From contig DASYSL010000146.1 in the NCBI GenBank assembly GCA_036003365.1, positions 1 to 10,536 on the forward strand: 10,536 nucleotides of DNA. The letters are read 5' to 3'. Each line of letters begins with the position of its first letter. The first letter of the stretch is position 1. Position numbers and translations under genes: made by a program. Source of the stretch: DASYSL01 sp036003365. Lineage in GTDB: Bacteria > Eisenbacteria > RBG-16-71-46 > DASYSL01. The notes beneath the pieces were generated by a model that was not told where the DNA came from, did no database searches, and saw only the letters and a list, made by a program, of their open reading frames with translations. Positions 5,699 through 10,536 of this stretch are shown here, in pieces.

Positions 5699-7714
5699 AT
5701 GCCCGAGCCGCGCCGCGCCGTCGTGTTCTCCGGTGGAGGTGCCAAGGGCATCTTCGAGTCGGGCGTCGTTCACGCGCTCGCGCAGACCGGCTACGAAGCG
5801 GATGTCGTCACCGGCTCCTCGGTCGGCGCGCTCAACGCCATCGGCTACGCCGAGATGGTGCGCGTGCGCCGCCAGGAAGGCGCCGAAGCCTCGCTCACCA
5901 CCGCCGAATCGCTGCTCACGCTGTGGCAGGAGCTCGACCGCCTCAAGGTGGCCGACCTCGACCGCTGGGGCTGGCGGGTGTGGGTCTTCGGCACTGCGTT
6001 CCTGGCCTTCGGCTGGGCGCTCATCCTCGCCGCCTTCTCGGGTGGTGGCACGCGGCCGTGGCTCGCCGTGCTCGAGCGCGCGGCAGGTTTCGTCCTCGGG
6101 CTCCTCGCCCTGGCCGCCGGCGCCGCGTGGATCGTGGCCTGGATGCGCCTGCCCGCGGCCCTGCGCCGTCACGTGTGGCAGGGGCGCTGGGGCGAGCAGA
6201 CGCGCGACGAGAATGGCACGACTTGGGGCGAGCGTCTGCGCGATGCCGCCTTGCGCTTGGGCGGTCTTCTCCCTTCCTTGTTCGGCGATCGCGGGCTTCG
6301 GCGCGCCGCGGTGCTGGTGGTTCCGGCGCATCGTCGTCTCTCCGAATACCGCGAAAGCGGCCTCGACGTGCGCCTCACACGCACCAACGTGCGCACCGGC
6401 CGCACCGAGATCTCGGAGGCCCTCGAGCCGCGCGACATGGACCGGCCCGGATTCGATCGCGGGTTGCGCGTGCTCGGGGATCCGCGCGCCGTCGAGGCCG
6501 CTTTGGCGTCGAGCGCGTTCCCGGGCGCTTTCCCGCCCGTACGGGCCGACGACATCTACGTGCCCGACGAGAACCGCTCGCTGTACGCGCGGGCGCGCGA
6601 CCGCGCGCTGGCCAAGAAGGAGCTCAAGCGGGTCTTCGGCAACGACTCCAAGACGCAGTACGTGTGGCTCATGTCGCTGCTCGAGCGGCTCGCCGACGAC
6701 GATCCCACCCTGATGCGCACCGGAGGGGAAGCGCGACTCCTGGAGTGCATCCGCTCCGAGTTCTTCGGCGGCCGCGCGGCCTGGAACCGGGTGTCGGTGC
6801 GCTCCATCTTCGTGCTCGCGGAGACGCGGGGCTGGCCGCAGATTCCGGTGCCCGACGAGCCGCCCTATGCCGACCGCTATCTCGACGGCGGCATCCTCGA
6901 CAACACGCCGCTCTCGACCGCGCTGCGCGCGCTCCGCGAAGGCGACGCCGACGACCGTGCGCAAGGCGGCGAGAGCGCGGAGACGAGCGAGATGATCGTG
7001 GTCCTGCTCTCGCCGCGCGCCCGGCGCCGCTATCTCACCGCCGGCGCGGCCCAGCACCTCTCCGGTCCGGCCTTGGGCCTGCGCGCGCTTCGCCTGCAGG
7101 CCGAGCGGCGCCTCCAGGACGACGTGCGCACCGCCGAGCGCATCGATCATCTGCTCGGGCAAAGGGGATTGGAGGAGGAGGACGAGTCGGCGCTCAAGGC
7201 CACGGGCACGACCGATGCGATCGCGAGCACCGCCGTCCCGGTGGCTCCGCCGCCCGCCGCTCCCGGCGCCGAGAGCTGGGCCGATCTCTTCTCACACGAG
7301 CGTGGCGACGACGGCGAGAGTGACGGGACACTGACGCGGGCGCTCCATGTCGAGGACGAGAGGCTCGTGCGCGTGCAGGTGACGCGCGTCTATCCGTCGT
7401 GGGATCTGCCGTGGCTGTTCTCGCTCGACGATCGTCTCGGCTTCGACCGCGCGCACGCGCGCGCCTTCCAGGTGCGCGGCTGTCGCGACACGCTCGCCGC
7501 GCTCGCGGCCACCTACGGCGAGCGCTCCCGCACCGGCGACGAGATTTCGCCGGGGGCGCGCCGCGCCCTCGATCTCACCACGGGCAGCGGCCCCCATGTC
7601 CCGCCGGGCTGGATCTGTGCCGCCGAGCGCTGCACGCTGCGCGCCCTGTGCGACCAAGTGGCCGCCGAGGACCGCGCCGGCGACCCGTCCGAAGGAGCCG
7701 TGGCGCGCGCTTGA
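5699..7714 (+). CDS. Patatin-like phospholipase with membrane insertion
   Basis: The product is 671 residues. The patatin core is clear: oxyanion loop SGGGAKG (11-17), nucleophile elbow GSSVG (39-43, S41), ASSAFPGAFPPV (about 270-281) and the catalytic Asp in LDGGILDNTPL (D396). Patatins hydrolyse acyl esters of lipids with a Ser-Asp dyad. The core is interrupted twice. Between S41 and the ASSAFPGAFPPV motif lie two hydrophobic helices (about residues 90-113 and 121-147, including VWVFGTAFLAFGWALILAAF), so the enzyme is probably membrane-anchored. About 115 residues separate FPPV from D396, which in small patatins are nearly adjacent. A C-terminal region of about 200 residues ends with a Cys cluster (CAAERCTLRALC). 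Start: GGGAG (5684-5688) lies 10 nt before the ATG at 5699 but only 1 nt before the in-frame ATG at 5690, so I prefer 5699. The stop overlaps the next gene's TTG. Confidence 0.92.
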   Translation: MPEPRRAVVFSGGGAKGIFESGVVHALAQTGYEADVVTGSSVGALNAIGYAEMVRVRRQEGAEASLTTAESLLTLWQELDRLKVADLDRWGWRVWVFGTAFLAFGWALILAAFSGGGTRPWLAVLERAAGFVLGLLALAAGAAWIVAWMRLPAALRRHVWQGRWGEQTRDENGTTWGERLRDAALRLGGLLPSLFGDRGLRRAAVLVVPAHRRLSEYRESGLDVRLTRTNVRTGRTEISEALEPRDMDRPGFDRGLRVLGDPRAVEAALASSAFPGAFPPVRADDIYVPDENRSLYARARDRALAKKELKRVFGNDSKTQYVWLMSLLERLADDDPTLMRTGGEARLLECIRSEFFGGRAAWNRVSVRSIFVLAETRGWPQIPVPDEPPYADRYLDGGILDNTPLSTALRALREGDADDRAQGGESAETSEMIVVLLSPRARRRYLTAGAAQHLSGPALGLRALRLQAERRLQDDVRTAERIDHLLGQRGLEEEDESALKATGTTDAIASTAVPVAPPPAAPGAESWADLFSHERGDDGESDGTLTRALHVEDERLVRVQVTRVYPSWDLPWLFSLDDRLGFDRAHARAFQVRGCRDTLAALAATYGERSRTGDEISPGARRALDLTTGSGPHVPPGWICAAERCTLRALCDQVAAEDRAGDPSEGAVARA

Positions 7715-8628
7715 CCGCTCCGCCTCCGCCGTCGCAACCGCCTCCGGCGTCGCCTCCGCATCCGCGTCCGCTCGATCGGCTGCCGATGGGCGACACGCTC
7801 GACGTGCGGTTGGCGCGCGAGTTCCAGGCCGGCCACTTCGCCTCCGCGTTTTCGTGTCCGCTGGAAGGGCTCGCCTCCTCGCTGCACCTCCTGCCACCGC
7901 GCGACCGCGCCTTCTGGGTGTTCGGCGAAGACCACGAGATCGCCCCAGCGCTGGCGCTCCTCGGCGAGCGCGGCTATACGCGGGCCGAGCCGCATCCCGC
8001 CATGGCACCGGGTGCCGCACCCGCGCGTTCGGTCGAGTCGCCTTGGGTGGGCGGGGACGCGCGCGTGCGGCTCTGGCAGCCGACACCGTTTCTCGCCGAA
8101 GTGCTCGACGCCTTGTCCGTCGCGCCCGGAGCGCGCGCGGTCGATGTGGCGTGTGGCTCGGGGCGCGACGCCACCTTCCTCGCCCTGGCGGGCTTCGAGA
8201 CGATCGGCGTCGACGTGCTGCCCGACGCCCTCGCCAAGGCGCGCGACCTGGCGGAGACGGCCCGCCGCGCCGTACCGGATCTCTCCCTGCCCCTCTGGCT
8301 TCGCGCCGACCTCGAACAGGCGTGGCCGTTGCGCCGGGCGGCATTCGATCTCGTGAGCTGCGCGCGCTTCTTGTGGCGGCCGCTCCTGCCGGCGCTCGCG
8401 GCCGCGCTCGCCCCCGGCGGCAGCCTGGTCTACGAGACCTTCACGGTGCGCCAACGCCGTCACGGCAAGCCGCTGCACCCCGACCATCTCCTCGAGGAGG
8501 GAGAATTGGCCGCCCGCTTCGCCGCGCTGGGCCTCGACATCGTGCGCCAGCGCGAAAGCGATCCCGAGGGTGGGCCGGCGCTCGCCAGCGTGTGGGCGCG
8601 GGCGCCGGTGCGCGCGCCGCGCGGTTGA
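7711..8628 (+). CDS. Degenerate rhodanese domain fused to class I SAM-dependent methyltransferase
   Basis: The product is 305 residues. A Pro-rich N-terminus (2-20) leads to a rhodanese-like domain: LDVRLAREFQAGHFASAFSCPL (30-51) and a closing GERGY (85-89). The active-site loop, normally starting with Cys, reads FGEDHE (71-76), so sulfur transfer is not expected. The methyltransferase domain follows: motif I VDVACGSGRD (144-153), the strand-2 acidic residue in GVDVLPDAL (D168), LAPGGSLVYETF, and a C-terminal HGKPLHPDHLLEEGEL block. I recall this two-domain arrangement from other Proteobacteria; the methyl acceptor is unknown. Start: TTG at 7711 overlaps the lipase stop (TTGA). AAGGAG at 7692-7697 is 13 nt away, longer than ideal. 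The next in-frame start, ATG 7786, would cut just before the rhodanese strand and lose PLDRLP, which resembles the start of related proteins. Early codons have poorer third-position GC. Confidence 0.87.
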   Translation: MTAPPPPSQPPPASPPHPRPLDRLPMGDTLDVRLAREFQAGHFASAFSCPLEGLASSLHLLPPRDRAFWVFGEDHEIAPALALLGERGYTRAEPHPAMAPGAAPARSVESPWVGGDARVRLWQPTPFLAEVLDALSVAPGARAVDVACGSGRDATFLALAGFETIGVDVLPDALAKARDLAETARRAVPDLSLPLWLRADLEQAWPLRRAAFDLVSCARFLWRPLLPALAAALAPGGSLVYETFTVRQRRHGKPLHPDHLLEEGELAARFAALGLDIVRQRESDPEGGPALASVWARAPVRAPRG

Positions 8629-8659
8629 CGCGCGGGCCGCGACAGCCAAGACTGCGAGC

Positions 8660-9448
8660 ATGATCCGTCTCGTCGGCCTCACCAAGCGCTACGGTCAGCT
8701 CACCGCGCTGGACGATCTCTCGCTCGAGGTGCCGCGCGGCACCTTGTTCGGCTTTCTCGGCCCCAATGGCGCCGGCAAGACCACGACCATCAAGCTTCTC
8801 ACGGGTCTCCTGCGCCCCACCACGGGCGACGCCTTCGTCGGTCCCCACTCGATCGTCACGCATCCGCTCGAGGCCAAGGCTCTGTTCGGTTACGTAGCCG
8901 ACGTGCCGTTTCTCTACGACAAGCTCACGGCGCGTGAATTCCTCGACTTCATGGGCGCGCTCTATCGCGTGCCCGAAGACACGTTGCGCGCCCGCGCCGA
9001 GAAGCTGCTCGAGCTGCTCGAGCTGGATCAGGCGGCCGACACGCTCATCGAGGCCTACTCGCACGGCATGCGCCAGAAGACGGCGCTGGCCGGCGCGCTG
9101 CTCCACGATCCGCCGGTGCTCATCCTCGACGAGCCGACGTCGGGGCTCGATCCGGCCAGCTCGCGGCGCATCAAACAGCTCCTGCGCGGGCTGGTGAGCC
9201 GCGGCCGCACGGTGTTCTTCTCCACTCAGGTTCTCGAGGTGGCCGAGAAGCTGTGCGACCGGGTCGCCATCCTCGATCACGGCAAGCTGGTCGCGCACGG
9301 CACGCTCGACGAGCTGCGGGCCGTCGCTCCCGGCGCCCGCTCGCTCGAAGAGGCGTTCGTGGCGCTCACCCGCGGCGGCGAGGACCGCGCCATCGAGGAA
9401 TTCCTCGAAGAGACGGTCGAGCCGCTCGATCTCGGCGCGCTCGACTAG
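8660..9448 (+). CDS. ABC transporter ATP-binding protein (ABC-2 type exporter)
   Basis: The product is 262 residues. Walker A is GPNGAGKTTT (about 34-43), the signature is YSHGMRQKTALAGAL, and Walker B is VLILDEPTSGLDP. The Q-loop region reads GYVADVPFLYDKLT, with no Gln at the usual place, as in some ABC-2 exporter ATPases. The H-loop, normally STH-V, is STQ-V with Q190 (codon CAG at 9227-9229). The C-terminal extension has SLEEAFVALT, typical of ATPases serving ABC-2 permeases. It should power the permease encoded 19 bp downstream. ATG 8660 is chosen because homology begins there (MIRLVGLTKRYG); the frame is open upstream, but that part is shadow of the methyltransferase gene. There is no clear ribosome binding site. 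The 31-bp gap from the methyltransferase suggests the same transcript. Confidence 0.94.
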   Translation: MIRLVGLTKRYGQLTALDDLSLEVPRGTLFGFLGPNGAGKTTTIKLLTGLLRPTTGDAFVGPHSIVTHPLEAKALFGYVADVPFLYDKLTAREFLDFMGALYRVPEDTLRARAEKLLELLELDQAADTLIEAYSHGMRQKTALAGALLHDPPVLILDEPTSGLDPASSRRIKQLLRGLVSRGRTVFFSTQVLEVAEKLCDRVAILDHGKLVAHGTLDELRAVAPGARSLEEAFVALTRGGEDRAIEEFLEETVEPLDLGALD

Positions 9449-9467
9449 CGGCTTTTCCGGCCGCGCG

Positions 9468-10536
9468 ATGCTCCTTCCAGAGCTTGTCCGCTGGCGCTGG
9501 CACCTCGCCGTCGCCTCCTTGCGCGGTCGCGGCGGCCGGCGCCGCCTGCTGCAAGTGCTGGTCTCGGCCTGGGTGGCGGCCATGTTTCTCGTCGGCTCGA
9601 CGGTGTGGTTTCGCGCCGCGCTCGCCGACGCCGCGCTCGCGCCCTACGCCGCCGCGGCGGTATTCGGCGCGCTGCACGCCGCCTTCCTGCTTTCCTTGGT
9701 GCGCGACATGGGCGCGGCCATCGGGCATCTCTTCCAGGCTGCCGACGTGCCGCTCCTGCTCTCCGCACCCGTGCGGACGCGACCGCTCGTTCTCCTGCGC
9801 GCCGGCGAAGCGCTGGCCGACGCGTCACAATTTCCGGCGCCGCTCTTGGCCCCCATCCTCTGGGGCTACGGCATCGCGAGTCGTGCGCCCTGGACCTATT
9901 ACGTCGCCGTGCCGCTCGTCATGACGGGGCTGCTCGCCTTCTCGGTCTTGCTCGGCTTCCTGATCTCGCTCTTCTTGGCGCCACGCGTGCCGGTGGGCCG
10001 CGCCCGCGCATGGATTCGCGGCGCCACGGCTCTCCTCTATTTATCGATCTGGATCGGGCTCACGTGGTGGAACGTTTCCGGCGCGCGTCATCTCGAAGCC
10101 ACGGCCGGCGGCCTCGGACACGCGGCCCTGGGATGGAGCGCGGCCGGACCCGCGGCGTGGATTCCGAGCGCGTGGGCGGCGCGGCTCCTGATCGCGCTCG
10201 CGGGCGCGCAGTCGATCGTCGCACCGCTCGGCCTGCTGCTTGCCGGCGGCTTGGTGCTGGCCACGCTGCTCGCGCTGGTGGCGCCGCGCTACCCCGAAGC
10301 CTGGCAGCGGGCGCAGGAGAAGGCGCGGCCGCGAAGCCCGGCGGCACGACGAGTGACGCGCGCGCGGGCGACAGCGGGGTCGAGAGCCGCGACTGCCGCG
10401 ACCGCCGCCGCGCTACCGGCGCGTCCCATCGCCGATCCGCTCGCCGCTCTCCGGCTCGGCATCGTCCTCTTCCGCCGCGACCGCCGCCTGATCGTGCGCG
10501 ATGGCAACCTGCTCTGGGACATGGCTCTGCTCGTGT
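9468..10536 (+). CDS. ABC exporter permease, 5' part (continues beyond window)
   Basis: An open frame from the ATG at 9468 runs to the right edge without a stop, giving 356 codons. The product starts MLLPELVRWRWHLAVASLRG. Hydrophobic segments are visible at about residues 29-48, 60-82, 125-175 (probably two helices), 188-205 and 240-272. A Pro/Ala/Arg-rich cytoplasmic stretch (about 283-325) follows, then DPLAALRLGIVLFRRDRRLIVRDG. The loop after the second helix, ADVPLLLSAPVRTRPLVLLRAGEAL (about 92-116), is the pattern seen in large ABC-2-type exporter permeases, where it probably contacts the ATPase. It starts 19 bp after the ATPase stop codon, so the two almost certainly form one exporter. 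The substrate is unknown. No ribosome binding site is visible before the ATG. Confidence 0.87.
   Translation, partial: MLLPELVRWRWHLAVASLRGRGGRRRLLQVLVSAWVAAMFLVGSTVWFRAALADAALAPYAAAAVFGALHAAFLLSLVRDMGAAIGHLFQAADVPLLLSAPVRTRPLVLLRAGEALADASQFPAPLLAPILWGYGIASRAPWTYYVAVPLVMTGLLAFSVLLGFLISLFLAPRVPVGRARAWIRGATALLYLSIWIGLTWWNVSGARHLEATAGGLGHAALGWSAAGPAAWIPSAWAARLLIALAGAQSIVAPLGLLLAGGLVLATLLALVAPRYPEAWQRAQEKARPRSPAARRVTRARATAGSRAATAATAAALPARPIADPLAALRLGIVLFRRDRRLIVRDGNLLWDMALLV

Noticed and set aside
5015..7162. A 715-codon open frame on the - strand
   Set aside because: It is antisense to the start of the oxidoreductase, the divergent gap and most of the lipase. Its composition is Arg/Gly/Ala-rich with no motif, as expected for a shadow frame in GC-rich DNA.
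7292..8685. Long - strand frames opposite the methyltransferase gene
   Set aside because: They are shadow frames: very Arg/Ala/Gly-rich, without motifs, and antisense to clear domains.

Overview
The window is GC-rich, densely packed bacterial DNA. Coding regions show strong G/C preference at third codon positions, use ATG, GTG and TTG starts, and have gaps of 0-30 bp inside gene clusters. The gene content does not fix the taxon: a YjgR/DUF853-type ATPase, a lamin-tail-domain secreted protein, a patatin-like lipase and a rhodanese-methyltransferase fusion. It fits a GC-rich, probably Gram-negative lineage such as a deltaproteobacterial relative or a little-cultured candidate phylum. That is an inference only. 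I see no rRNA, tRNA, cas gene, transposase or integrase.

Region 1 (1-1687, + strand) is a compact operon: the tail of an unknown gene, a four-CxxC zinc-ribbon protein, a short-chain dehydrogenase-like protein whose catalytic Tyr is Phe, and a YbaK/EbsC-type aminoacyl-tRNA editing-domain protein. Each junction is a 4-bp stop/start overlap (TTGA, ATGA, GTGA), so the genes are probably translationally coupled. Region 2 (1684-2641, + strand) is a single secreted lamin-tail-domain protein with its own sigma70-like promoter, a leader of about 220 nt with two perfect hairpins, and a strong ribosome binding site. Two GC-rich hairpins at 2659-2735 separate it from a convergent gene.

Region 3 (2772-5528, - strand) holds an MDR-family oxidoreductase followed by a HerA/YjgR-like ATPase. 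The 195-bp gap between them carries the most unusual feature of the window: two directly adjacent 74-bp repeats (4337-4410 and 4411-4484), each with two hairpins. The first hairpin differs between copies by two compensated base-pair changes. A 13-bp tandem repeat follows, covering the ATPase ribosome binding site.

Region 4 (5699-10536, + strand) is a second operon: a patatin-like phospholipase with a two-helix membrane insertion, a degenerate rhodanese fused to a SAM methyltransferase (TTGA overlap with the lipase), an ABC ATPase with Gln in place of the H-loop His, and the first part of its membrane permease, which runs off the window. The last two should form an ABC-2-type exporter. The lipase next to them hints at a membrane or lipid-related role, but the sequence does not show the substrate.
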